Shown here: positions 1 to 9,206 of the stretch, one piece after another | Numbering within the stretch: position 1 is the stretch's first letter | Layout of the letters: each line of letters opens with the position of its first letter | Notes under the pieces: generated by a model | The model's input: only the letters and a program-made list of their open reading frames with translations | Told to the model about the DNA's origin: nothing | Database searches by the model: none | Program-made: the position numbers and the translations under genes | Assembly: GCA_016342345.1 (NCBI GenBank) | Contig: JAEINO010000002.1 | Location: 120,047-184,046, forward strand | Direction: 5' to 3' | Length of the DNA stretch: 64,000 bases | Source: Pseudodesulfovibrio sp. | GTDB lineage: Bacteria > Desulfobacterota > Desulfovibrionia > Desulfovibrionales > Desulfovibrionaceae

Positions 1-2
1 CC

Positions 3-227
3 GTTGAACTCAATCAGACCGGTACCACGACCTATGCCGGAAAGGTTGCGGTCAGAATAATGGTCCAGAAGGGCGGACAGACCGTGCATGTCGAAAAATA
101 TATCAGCGAGGTTGAGGATGTCGTGGTTCCCGGTTATTCCTCGAAATCTGAAATATTGGCCGAGGCTCTGCGTGGAGTCTTGAACGAGGCAGTTCCTTCC
201 ATTCTTGCTTTTGCGTCTCGTCACTAG
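3..227 (+). CDS. C-terminal part of a hypothetical protein (5' end outside window)
   Basis: Open frame from the window start to TAG at 225-227 (VELNQTGTTTYAGKVAVRIMVQKGG...LAFASRH). Confidence 0.5.
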   Translation, partial: VELNQTGTTTYAGKVAVRIMVQKGGQTVHVEKYISEVEDVVVPGYSSKSEILAEALRGVLNEAVPSILAFASRH

Positions 228-245
228 GGTCGTCAGGGGTATGGC

Positions 246-1049
246 GTGTTCATAGACAAGGAAAAATGCAAGCGGTGCGGTGCGTGTTTCTCGGAATGTC
301 CCTATGATCTGATTGTCGAGGATGCCGAAGGGTTTCCAAAACTCAGGCTGGCGGCCAGGAAGACCTGTATCGCTTGTGGACATTGCGTGGCTGTCTGTTC
401 CACCGGGGCCATTACTTTGCCTGAAATGCCGGTGGCCCGATCTCTGGCCCCGGCCCAATGTCTCCCCTTGCTCAAGGACTTGCGTCTGACTCCTGAGCAG
501 GCTGATCAGTTCCTGCGCAGTCGCCGTTCCATTCGTTCGTACAAGGACAAACTTGTTCCCGAAGAAGTCGTGGTTCAATTGCTTGAAATTGCAAGTTTTG
601 CACCCAGTGCCAAGAACGGGCAACCGGCTCGTTGGATTGTTACGCGCACGCCTGAAGCCACCAGTCGACTGGCTGAGTTGACTGTGGAATTCATGGCCAT
701 CAACAATGTTTTTCCTGGTGTCATCAAGAATTGGGAAAAGGGGATCGACAAGATCTTGCATGGTGCGCCACATGTGGCTGTTGCCCATGCTCCCGAGGAT
801 GGGTTCAACCCGGCAGAGGATTGTTCCCTGGCGGCTGCCTATCTGGAACTTGCTGCCCATGCCCATGGTCTTGGCGCGTGTTGGGCCGGTTTCCTGATGG
901 AAGCCGCCGAAGGGTATCATCCTATTCGTGAGCTGCTCGGATTGCCAGAAGGGCATGGTGTTCACGCGGCATTGATGTTCGGTTACCCCCGGTTCCGTTT
1001 CGGAAGAATACCTCCGAGGCGGGGTGTCGAGGTGACATGGCTGAGCTGA
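246..1049 (+). CDS. Nitroreductase family protein with N-terminal 4Fe-4S ferredoxin domain
   Basis: Two CxxCxxCxxxC-type motifs (CKRCGACFSECP, CIACGHCVAVC) followed by RRSIRSYKD nitroreductase fold; GTG start. Confidence 0.9.
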   Translation: MFIDKEKCKRCGACFSECPYDLIVEDAEGFPKLRLAARKTCIACGHCVAVCSTGAITLPEMPVARSLAPAQCLPLLKDLRLTPEQADQFLRSRRSIRSYKDKLVPEEVVVQLLEIASFAPSAKNGQPARWIVTRTPEATSRLAELTVEFMAINNVFPGVIKNWEKGIDKILHGAPHVAVAHAPEDGFNPAEDCSLAAAYLELAAHAHGLGACWAGFLMEAAEGYHPIRELLGLPEGHGVHAALMFGYPRFRFGRIPPRRGVEVTWLS

Positions 1050-1072
1050 TTGATTTGAATATTCCTGCAGAT

Positions 1073-1106
1073 AAAAAGGCGCGATCCCGAAGGATCGCGC
1101 CTTTTT
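1073..1106 (+). terminator. Rho-independent terminator
   Basis: aaaaaggcgcgatccCGAAggatcgcgccttttt hairpin with T tract. Confidence 0.85.
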
Positions 1107-1129
1107 ATGTGCTTGCGTGTGGAGCCTAA

Positions 1130-1281
1130 GGAAGTACTGATTAATTCAATTTTCAGGAAGTGCTGTAGAATTATTCGCTGGCAAGGCGCAAGAAAACATC
1201 AAGGCCGACGCGTACTTCCTGTACGCTAGGATTTGAGGTTTTTAAAGCAACGAAGCCAGCGGACAATTATGCAGTGCTTCC
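1130..1281 (+). mobile_element. Copy 1 of ~153-bp MITE-like hairpin element (GTAC-arm subtype)
   Basis: ggaagtactg...cagtgcttcc imperfect terminal inverted repeats, CTA flanks; same element at six other places. Confidence 0.75.
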
Positions 1282-1776
1282 CTAGATTTCGAGCAGTGCG
1301 GCCTTGATGTTCTTTTTACCGAACTGTCGGGCCTGGTTTTCGTCCCACATGAAGATGTCGATGCGCTGGTTGAAGCGTTTGTTCATGAGGTCGTTGATTT
1401 CAAAAATGCCGAGGCCCTCAATGCGAACCTTGCGGCCAAAGACCCATCCCTGATTGAAGAGGTCGCGGGATACGGCTATGGTCCCGGCGCGAACCCTACG
1501 CATGCTGGCGGCTATGAGAGGGTCTTCGTCGCACTGGCTGGTGGTCGGGTTGTAAGCTGTGACCACGACCTTGCGAACTGGTGGCGCGGACATGGCTTTC
1601 TGGAGGATGCGTGTTTCCTGGACCAGGAGCTTGCGGGCCTGGGCAGTCTGCTCCGTAAGGGTCAGCTTGTGCACCAGGTCGTCAATTTTTTGCTGTTTTA
1701 CAGCAACAACTACTGCGAGGATCACAATGGCCGCACAGAGGACCGGCGTGAAAGCGTAGTTGAATATGGTTTTCAT
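1282..1776 (-). CDS. 3D (Asp-Asp-Asp) domain / RlpA-like double-psi beta-barrel protein, membrane anchored
   Basis: N-terminal TM; VTAYNPTTSQCDEDPLIAAS...GTIAVSRDLF...IEINDLMNKRFNQRIDIFM typical of 3D domain proteins. Confidence 0.75.
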   Translation of the reverse strand: MKTIFNYAFTPVLCAAIVILAVVVAVKQQKIDDLVHKLTLTEQTAQARKLLVQETRILQKAMSAPPVRKVVVTAYNPTTSQCDEDPLIAASMRRVRAGTIAVSRDLFNQGWVFGRKVRIEGLGIFEINDLMNKRFNQRIDIFMWDENQARQFGKKNIKAALLEI

Positions 1777-2027
1777 CTTTGGATTTCTCCCTTTGTTTTG
1801 CTTGGAGGCGTATAATCGTGGATTTTGGGCTTGTCAACAAATTAAAGTTCGCGTATACACTCTCACTTTTTTACGCTTCAACCGGTTGAATTCTTTACTG
1901 CATCACCTTTTTTTCTGCTAAAATGGGACGGTTTTGGTTTTTGCACATGGTCGAAATCATACTGTTTATTTTGTTACAATTTCTGCAATAATTATTGTTG
2001 ATATTAAATATAGATTAATACAATAAT

Positions 2028-3401
2028 ATGTATTATACACTTTCAGATATCGAGCCACATGTATTAAGGTTGGAAAAAGTGACGCAATTCAGGGTACTTC
2101 CAGTTAGGCGCGGCGATGCCTATTCGCTTCAGGGCAGCCGGGGAAGCTATCTGGTGGATGGTGGCGTTCAGGGAGGCGCGTTGCCTGAAATGCTTGGTGA
2201 GAGGCGAATGAAGAAATTGCGGGCTGCAATGTGCAGTTCCGTGTGTCCCGAGCGACTGGGAGGGATTCTCGATTTGATGGATGCAGGGTGGCCTGTCACC
2301 GAATACTGGTTGCCTGATGCGCTTGAAGTCCTGCCGGAATTGGCGCGGCGATTTGATTGTGACTGGAACGGCTGGCTGGTCACGCTCGGCCTGTCTGAGG
2401 GCGGAGATGGCGTGGACAATGATGGATGGCGAGAGGACGTCAAGCTTTTGCCGGACGATAAATCCCGATGCAGGCTGGAAGGTGCGGCCTTGTTGATGGG
2501 GTTGGGCACAGTCGCCTGTCTGGGGAGATCTCCGTATAACAATTTGTCTCGGCGTGCGATTTTCTGTGGAAATTCGGTTGATCCCTCTTTGGGCGTGACG
2601 CGTTTTTTGGGAAAGACTCTCGGCATATTGTCTGACAGGGCCGGTGCCCGCGGAAGGAGTAAAACCCCGGTTGTAGCACGTGTTCTGCGTCGTGCTGGAT
2701 GGCGTTTGTTATCCGGTGGCAGTTTGGAAGACATGGCTTTGGCATGTTGTGATTTTCTTCATGCCGAAAGCGAATTGATGACCGGAGGCAAGGGGAACGG
2801 ACTTCGGACAGTGGTTGATGGTCTGGTCATTGCGGCTCGAGCTGCGACCATGATGGCAAAAAGCACATCCCGTTTTCGTTTTTTTCGCCAGACCGGAAAG
2901 CGCGAAGATCATTTTGTTTCCCGGCATCCGTTTAAATGTCATAACGGCCAGGAAGGTTCCTTGTTGCCGCAACTGGCTTCCGTGTCCAACCCGGAAATGA
3001 TTCTCAAGGAACTCGGACGGATGAGTGGTCAGAATGAGGGACTTGTCTTCCAGTATGGCGATGCCCGATGTGGTGTGTTGTTTTGCGGTGACACCAAGAT
3101 GAACTTTCTGGGCAAAGGACATTCGGTGATGTTGGATTGTCCGACGGTTGTGACGGCTCCTGGTCAGGGAAACAGTTCCTTTGATCAGGCCTACGCCCGC
3201 ATCGTTTCAAGAGATTCGAGCCGGGACATCTGGGTCAGGAGTCATTTCTCTTATGCCCGCAAGGTTTCCGGCTGTTTCAAGGAAAAAACGGAAAAATTCT
3301 GCCTCAATAATTGTTTTCATCATTCGGTCCATGAAATATTGCTCAGCTATTCTGATGGCCGGTGGAACCGCGAAACAAACGGTTCCTGCTTTTGCGATTA
3401 A
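2028..3401 (+). CDS. Hypothetical protein, possibly a metallo-beta-lactamase fold lacking metal ligands
   Basis: RRGDAYSLQGSRGSYLVDGG...MCSSVCPERLGGILDL...GVLFCGDT resembles MBL topology without HxHxDH. Confidence 0.45.
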   Translation: MYYTLSDIEPHVLRLEKVTQFRVLPVRRGDAYSLQGSRGSYLVDGGVQGGALPEMLGERRMKKLRAAMCSSVCPERLGGILDLMDAGWPVTEYWLPDALEVLPELARRFDCDWNGWLVTLGLSEGGDGVDNDGWREDVKLLPDDKSRCRLEGAALLMGLGTVACLGRSPYNNLSRRAIFCGNSVDPSLGVTRFLGKTLGILSDRAGARGRSKTPVVARVLRRAGWRLLSGGSLEDMALACCDFLHAESELMTGGKGNGLRTVVDGLVIAARAATMMAKSTSRFRFFRQTGKREDHFVSRHPFKCHNGQEGSLLPQLASVSNPEMILKELGRMSGQNEGLVFQYGDARCGVLFCGDTKMNFLGKGHSVMLDCPTVVTAPGQGNSSFDQAYARIVSRDSSRDIWVRSHFSYARKVSGCFKEKTEKFCLNNCFHHSVHEILLSYSDGRWNRETNGSCFCD

Positions 3402-4111
3402 GCGCGTTCGGCTTCTTCCAGGTCCTTGGCGGTGTCCCGTTCAAAACCCATGGTGAGAAAGTCGACGGACATGGGCAGGCCCATGATCAGTTGGGGTATG
3501 TGTTGGATGCCGATAGTCATGGTCTCCGGGTCGCAGGCGAGCAGGTGGCCTCCGCAGGTGTGGTCGGAGGACAGAAAGTGCAGGTGGATTCCTGGAACGC
3601 CAACGCCTTCGAGAAAATTCGGGGTATGGAATCCGACCATGGTTCCTTCAATATCCTTATATATGAATTCAGGTTGCTCACGGGCTACCTCGACCAGGGG
3701 ACGGTAGTTGTCCTGAGGCGGTACGGAGCGGGTCTTGACCTGTCGGAATGTTCCGTCCACGCGTATGGCATAAAGCATGTTGACCGACGGGATGATGCTT
3801 TCTATCAATGAAAACAGATCCTGGCCCGGAGGTTCGGGGAATTCGTCCAGAGTGTCGGGCGTGAAATTGGTTACGCAGGCAAACGGGGTCTGTTCATCGT
3901 CGCTGACCGGATATGCGTTGCCGTCTGCCTTCATTTGGAAGACTTCGCCTTCGAGAACGACCATTTCGCCGTCCAACCGGTTGAATGTCCCGAGTCCGAA
4001 GTTCCCTTTTTCGCGAATTTCCCGGATGGTTGTTGTTGATCTGTAGATGCCCTCTATGAGAGCGTTGACCGGTGCCGAAAGGTAGACTGAATTTTGTTTG
4101 CTTGTGCTCAT
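3398..4111 (-). CDS. budA: Alpha-acetolactate decarboxylase
   Basis: GNFGLGTFNRLDGEMVVLEGEVFQ...GTMVGFHTPNFLEGVGVPGIHLHFLSSDHTCGGHLL is the canonical family signature. Confidence 0.93.
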   Translation of the reverse strand: MSTSKQNSVYLSAPVNALIEGIYRSTTTIREIREKGNFGLGTFNRLDGEMVVLEGEVFQMKADGNAYPVSDDEQTPFACVTNFTPDTLDEFPEPPGQDLFSLIESIIPSVNMLYAIRVDGTFRQVKTRSVPPQDNYRPLVEVAREQPEFIYKDIEGTMVGFHTPNFLEGVGVPGIHLHFLSSDHTCGGHLLACDPETMTIGIQHIPQLIMGLPMSVDFLTMGFERDTAKDLEEAERA

Positions 4112-4399
4112 GGGGAACTCCTGATGGTGGATGATCGTTTTTAGTATCTTGAATCGAGTCTGGTGTCATCGGGCAAGTGCTCTTTCGACCCGGTCGACGG
4201 GATGGTTTTTTGGGGGGGATGATGATAGCAGATTGATGAAAATGATCTGGTTGCCGTATTGCGGCTCAAGGATCGGAGTTGCGCCGACAACGGCTTTGTT
4301 TTTGTCCTGCCACTGTTTTTTCGTATCCTTGAAATTTCGCGAATTGTTTGCGGATGCGTTTTCTTAACGACCTGTGGCCTGATTGGATCATATATTACA

Positions 4400-5548
4400 A
4401 TGAAGATACTGCACTGCATAACAGGATTGGACGTGGGTGGGGCCGAAACCATGCTCTACCGGCTCGCCACCCGCATGGACATGGTTCGCTTCCAGTCCCG
4501 TGTGGTCAGTCTCATCGACCCTGGCCCCATGGGCAAACAGCTTGTTGATGCCGGTATTCGTGTGGACTCCCTTGGTATGACCAGAGGCGTTCCATCTTTG
4601 TCCGGGCTGATGAAACTCGTCAGGATCATTCGTTCATGGCGACCAGATGTGGTCCAGACATGGCTCTATCACGCTGATCTGGCCGGGTTGATTGCAAGCC
4701 GATTGGCTTTCCCTCTGGGGGGAGGACCAAAGGTTGCGTGGAATATTCGCTGTTCCTTCATGGCTCTCGACGAATATCGCACGCTTACGGGCACCACCCT
4801 CAAGGTGTGTTCAGCCTTGTCCCGTTTTCCTGATGTGGTGCTTTCCAATTCCGAGGAAGCCCGGCGTTTTCACCGGCAAATTGGTTATAAGCCCAAGTCG
4901 TTCGAGGTCATTCCCAACGGGTTCGACACCAATCGATTCAGGCCCGACAGTGAGGCCCGACGCGATGTCCGTAACGAATTTTCCATTGCGCTTGACGCTC
5001 CGGTCATTGGTCATGTGGCCCGGTTTGATGTCATGAAGGATCACCGGACATTTGTTAGCGCCCTGGCAAAGGTCGCGGAACTCGTGCCTGATTCAGTTTT
5101 CATGCTTGTTGGTCGGGGTGTGGATTCCGGGAATGCCCGGCTTGTATCCTGGTTTGATGAGGCAGGAATCGCGTCGAACCGCTTCAGACTTCTTGGCGAA
5201 CGGCAGGACTCGGAGCGGGTGATGGCGGCCATGGATGTGCACGTTTCGTCATCCATTGGAGAGAGTTTTCCCAATGTTGTTGGTGAATCCATGGGTTGCG
5301 GCGTGCCCAACGTGGTGACCGATGTGGGGGATTCATCCCTTGTTGTGGGAGATACCGGTGAGATCGTCGTGCCGCAGAATGCGCTTGTCCTTGGTGACGC
5401 GATTGGTGTCTTGTGGCAAAAGCGTCTTGAAAATATGAAAAAAACATCTGATGACGCCAGAAACAGGGTCGTGGAGCGGTTTTCGTTGCCTCGGATGGTT
5501 GCATCCTTTTCCGAACTGTATCAGGGACTTCAGATCGAAGTGTTATAA
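4400..5548 (+). CDS. Glycosyltransferase family 4/1 protein
   Basis: MKILHCITGLDVGGAETMLYRLA...VIPNGFDTNRF...SSIGESFPNVVGESMGCGVPNVVTDVGD. Confidence 0.9.
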   Translation: MKILHCITGLDVGGAETMLYRLATRMDMVRFQSRVVSLIDPGPMGKQLVDAGIRVDSLGMTRGVPSLSGLMKLVRIIRSWRPDVVQTWLYHADLAGLIASRLAFPLGGGPKVAWNIRCSFMALDEYRTLTGTTLKVCSALSRFPDVVLSNSEEARRFHRQIGYKPKSFEVIPNGFDTNRFRPDSEARRDVRNEFSIALDAPVIGHVARFDVMKDHRTFVSALAKVAELVPDSVFMLVGRGVDSGNARLVSWFDEAGIASNRFRLLGERQDSERVMAAMDVHVSSSIGESFPNVVGESMGCGVPNVVTDVGDSSLVVGDTGEIVVPQNALVLGDAIGVLWQKRLENMKKTSDDARNRVVERFSLPRMVASFSELYQGLQIEVL

Positions 5549-5604
5549 TTCTTTCCTTGCCGTGTGTGTGATGCTAGTTCTCGATCAGGTATATTTGGCA
5601 ATGA

Positions 5605-5964
5605 ATGGAGATTGAAATGACAGACATGCTGTTCGACTCACAACGGTTTTTGCAAAGTCTGGCTGATGACCATGAGCTTGCAATGGAGCTTCTTGTGGCC
5701 TTTGTGGAAGACAGTTCCGAGCGCAGTCTTTCCCTGAAGCAGGCCCTTGAATCGGGAGATTCTTGCACAGCCATGAAATTGGCACATTCCCTCAAGGGCA
5801 TGTGCGGTGTGGTCCGGGCTTCAGCTCTGGTTGATCTTTCCTTTCTCATGGAGGACGCGGCCAAGAAGGGCGACCTGGACAAAGTCAGGGAGCAGTATGG
5901 GATATTTGCCGGGGTTCTTGAAAAGGCGCTTGGAGAGATGCGTCAGTTCATGAATGCCGAGTGA
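5605..5964 (+). CDS. Hpt (histidine phosphotransfer) domain protein
   Basis: AMKLAHSLKGMCGVVRA Hpt motif. Confidence 0.85.
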   Translation: MEIEMTDMLFDSQRFLQSLADDHELAMELLVAFVEDSSERSLSLKQALESGDSCTAMKLAHSLKGMCGVVRASALVDLSFLMEDAAKKGDLDKVREQYGIFAGVLEKALGEMRQFMNAE

Positions 5965-6061
5965 GAGAGCTCTTTTGAAATCCTGCCAGTGTGTCCTTGT
6001 CTCCATACCCTGATGGATCATTTTTCCTGCATACTTCGGGCGTAGGTTTTTTCAATCCCAT

Positions 6062-7486
6062 TTATTTTTTATCCTTATTGACCGAATTGGTTGCCTTTTG
6101 GGCAGGTGATCGTTTGATTTGCCGCAATTTTGCTCGTGCAGACATGGCAACCCCCAAGGCACTGAATAGGGTCAGCACAATGAAAATCATGTGCATTGCG
6201 GTCATGAAGGCTGGGGCACTTCCTGCGTCCAGAGATTCCGGTCCAATGACAATGGAGAACACTGCACTGATGAACACAATGCTCACGGTCATGCCCGTGG
6301 TGCGCATTCCTGCAACTACGGCCGAGGCCACACCGTAGTATTCATGGCTTACCGCCCCCATGATCACGGCCATGTTGGCTGTGCCGAAGATGGCACTGCC
6401 TGTACCGCACAGGGCCAGAATAACGAGTATGTGCGGCAGCGAGGTCTCCCCGCCGAGAAAGATGGCACCTCCGAGACCTATTGTGGCCAGTACCATGCCG
6501 AGCGTTGCAATATGGTGGGCGGGCCAGCGTTCACACCAGTTCCCGCTGAGAACCGAGAAAATTGTCTGCATGACCGGTTGTGCCATGAGGATGAGTCCTG
6601 CCTGGCTCGCGGTCATGCCCTGGGCTATCTGCAAGTAGAGAGACAGCAGGAACGTTACTCCGAATGTCGCGGAATAGCTGATGAACTGCACAGTGCTTCC
6701 AAGTGAGAACGAAGGATTTCCGCTGAACAGTGTCATGTCCAGAAGTGGTGCCTTGGCGTGTTTCTCCCACAGTACGAAGGCGAGCAGGAAAACCAGGCCG
6801 CCAACCAGCATGATTTTGCCACTGGGCGTATGAAAGAGCGATCCGCCCTGAGAGAGCAGGGTCATGCCGATTCCGCACAGAATGGCTCCTCCCCAATCAA
6901 AGCGTACTCCTCTGCGGATGACCGGACGAACTGGAAGTATCTTGAGGGTCAGGGCCAGACATATGGCGCACGGGATGGCCCCGACATAGAAAACCCATCG
7001 CCATCCCATGTGGGTGACAACCATCCCTCCGAGCCACGGCCCGGCAGAGAGTCCTATGAAAACACCGGCAGATGAGATGCCAAGGGCCTTGGCCCTTCCT
7101 GGCCCGGTATAGAGGTCCGCGAGGATGGCAAGTCCTGTGGAAACCATCATGGCCCCGCCTGCACCCTGGAATACGCGCAACGTGATGAACTGGGTGATGC
7201 TTTCCGTTTGGGGTAGCAGGAGACTCACTCCTGTGAAAACAGCCAATCCAAGGGCAAAAGTAGTGACGCGCCCGATCATGTCGGCAAGACGTGTGACAGG
7301 GAAAAGCAGCATGGCAACGGCAGAGATATAGCCCGATTCCACGAGTCCGAGTTGCGAGGCACTTGCTCCGAATTCGAGTCCGAGAGAGGGAACGGCCACG
7401 GCCACGGCAGAGAGCATGAAGACCAGGGCAAACTGCGTGACCGTAATGGTCCACAGTCCGGCAGTGCGTTCGTTATCCGAGATCAT
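6062..7486 (-). CDS. MFS transporter, DHA2 (14-TM) drug-efflux type
   Basis: Multi-TM protein with LGLVESGYISAVAMLLFPVTRLADMIGR motif; start chosen at MISDNERT. Confidence 0.85.
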   Translation of the reverse strand: MISDNERTAGLWTITVTQFALVFMLSAVAVAVPSLGLEFGASASQLGLVESGYISAVAMLLFPVTRLADMIGRVTTFALGLAVFTGVSLLLPQTESITQFITLRVFQGAGGAMMVSTGLAILADLYTGPGRAKALGISSAGVFIGLSAGPWLGGMVVTHMGWRWVFYVGAIPCAICLALTLKILPVRPVIRRGVRFDWGGAILCGIGMTLLSQGGSLFHTPSGKIMLVGGLVFLLAFVLWEKHAKAPLLDMTLFSGNPSFSLGSTVQFISYSATFGVTFLLSLYLQIAQGMTASQAGLILMAQPVMQTIFSVLSGNWCERWPAHHIATLGMVLATIGLGGAIFLGGETSLPHILVILALCGTGSAIFGTANMAVIMGAVSHEYYGVASAVVAGMRTTGMTVSIVFISAVFSIVIGPESLDAGSAPAFMTAMHMIFIVLTLFSALGVAMSARAKLRQIKRSPAQKATNSVNKDKK

Positions 7487-7946
7487 TATTTTTCTCCGGG
7501 TTGTCGAGCACAGCCTGCACATTGTTGATTGCACGGTCCATCAGCTTCAGGGTCATTGTTTTCTCTTCTTCGGAAAAGCCTGCGAACATTGTTTGATTGT
7601 GGGTATCGAGTATTTCCAGCATGTCATCAACGAGAGCTCGTGATTTATCGGTTGCATAGACCAGCTTCTGACGGCGGTTCTTCGGGTTTTCCTTGCGGGT
7701 AACAAGTCCTGTTGCCTCCATGTTCTTCAGGGTGCGTGCTGTTGCTGCACGATGCACCCGGATAAGTCTGGCCAATTCGTCCTGCGTCTGACCATCCTTT
7801 TCCACGATGGCGGCAATGTATGGGACTTGTCCGTGGCAAAGGCCGAGTCTCGATAGTTGCCTGTCGAGTTGGCAGGCGTTCATTCTGAACAGATATGCGA
7901 CTCGAAAACTATAGCTCTTGCTGCGAATCTTTTTGAAATCGGTCAT
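7473..7946 (-). CDS. MarR family transcriptional regulator
   Basis: QDELARLIRVHRAATARTLKNMEATGLVTRKENPKNRRQKLVYAT wHTH; overlaps the MFS gene start. Confidence 0.88.
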   Translation of the reverse strand: MTDFKKIRSKSYSFRVAYLFRMNACQLDRQLSRLGLCHGQVPYIAAIVEKDGQTQDELARLIRVHRAATARTLKNMEATGLVTRKENPKNRRQKLVYATDKSRALVDDMLEILDTHNQTMFAGFSEEEKTMTLKLMDRAINNVQAVLDNPEKNNDLG

Positions 7947-7959
7947 GTGTACTTCGCTT

Positions 7960-8020
7960 TGTTGACATGTTGACAGTCGATGGAGCGACTCATAAAAATC
8001 TTTTGTTAACATGTCAACAG
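7960..8020. promoter_or_regulatory. Probable MarR operator pair upstream of the marR-MFS operon
   Basis: TGTTGACATGTTGACAG at 7960-7976 and TTGTTAACATGTCAACAG at 8003-8020, palindromic. Confidence 0.55.
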
Positions 8021-8087
8021 TTGTGCAGGTGATTTTGGCAGAAAAGAAAGGAGCAGAGGCTTTTCCCTGTTGCTATCAGTCAAGAAG

Positions 8088-8120
8088 AAAGGCCTGCCAC
8101 ATAGTGTGTGGCAGGCCTTT
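8088..8120. terminator. Bidirectional hairpin terminator
   Basis: aaaggcctgccacatagtgtgtggcaggccttttc. Confidence 0.8.
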
Positions 8121-8183
8121 TCATGTTGTCAAGCAGTCGAATTTTGAGCTGCCCCCTAAATAGGGGATTCGACGGGTTGGTTG

Positions 8184-8747
8184 TTATTCGTTGTCTTTTG
8201 TAGCCGGAGCTTCTGTAGCCGGAGCTTCTGTGGCCGGAGCTTCTGTGGCTGAAACTTCGGGTGCTGCTTCTTTTTGGTCTGCAACCTTGAAGTCCAGAGT
8301 GATGTCGTTCATGGCTGCAACGATATCGCTGGTGATATCAATGGTGTCGGCAGAGGAAACCACGGATTCCTTGCTCAGGATGAGGACCAGTCCTTTTTCG
8401 GCCCGGTAGGCATCCAGTGTCTCATTGAATTTCTGATCGATGAGGGCCACGATCCGCTGTTGTTCACCATTCATGACGTTTTGCAGTTCGCCCATGGCTG
8501 CCTTGTAGGCGGAGACATTCTCTTCGGTCTGTTCGGCCTGCATGGCCTTGTATGCCTCTTCGGCCTTTTTCTGCAGGGGTGCGCCCAGTTCCTGAAGGTA
8601 GGCCATGGCGGAAGCAGCGGCCTTGTTGTCCTTGAAGGCAGCGGCTTCATCCACAACGCCGATTTTCACTTCAGCCTGTTGGTTGCAGCCGGTCAGCAGC
8701 ATGAGGCTCATGAGGGCGATGCAAGAGAGGATGACGATCCGTTTCAT
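8184..8747 (-). CDS. OmpH/Skp-like lipoprotein with C-terminal PATEA repeats
   Basis: MKRIVILSCIALMSLMLLTGCNQQ lipobox; coiled-coil OmpH-like body; APATEAPATEAPATEAPATK tail. Confidence 0.7.
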   Translation of the reverse strand: MKRIVILSCIALMSLMLLTGCNQQAEVKIGVVDEAAAFKDNKAAASAMAYLQELGAPLQKKAEEAYKAMQAEQTEENVSAYKAAMGELQNVMNGEQQRIVALIDQKFNETLDAYRAEKGLVLILSKESVVSSADTIDITSDIVAAMNDITLDFKVADQKEAAPEVSATEAPATEAPATEAPATKDNE

Positions 8748-9092
8748 ATTCAGGTCTCCATGTTTTTGGTTTTGATTTGGGTGCATGCAATAAAGTCGGA
8801 TGATTCTACGCATGGTAGCAGGGCATGGCAAGAGGGAATTCATAGGGCAGGCGCTTGGCAAAGGTCCGGTTGCGGCGTTGTTGCAAAAAAAATCATATTC
8901 TAGAGACAGGAAGTATCGGTTGATCTGGTTCTATTGCCTTGCATCTGAACCATTCTCAACAGTCTGCCAAATTGATTTCGTAAGTATCTTATGGGCGATT
9001 TTTCTTGTCCTGTTTGTGTCGGATTTCGGAGCAATGGCATGATGTGCCTAGCTGGAATTTATGTTTCTTAATGATATATAAAGGTTTTTTAA

Positions 9093-9108
9093 TGGCACGC
9101 CCCTTGCT
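9093..9108 (+). promoter_or_regulatory. Sigma-54 promoter for flgE
   Basis: TGGCACGCCCCTTGCT matches TGGCACG-N4-TTGCW exactly. Confidence 0.8.
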
Positions 9109-9206
9109 TTTATCTCGGGTGAGAAGGAATCGGGAATTTATTTCCGGGGATGGGTCCCCTGGGTGATTCTCTACCACATCCGGTTGAACCTGGATTGGAG
9201 GAAAGT

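Noticed and set aside
1130-1281. The ~153-bp element as a REP/REPIN mobilised by the RAYT fragment at 32542
   Set aside because: REPs are shorter and RAYT events give no TA duplication; the filled/empty comparison fits TA-targeting MITEs better. Kept only as a weak alternative.
6191-6706. Plus-strand 171-aa ORF (MHCGHEGWGTSC...) opposite the MFS gene
   Set aside because: His/Cys-rich shadow ORF antisense to a clear transporter gene.
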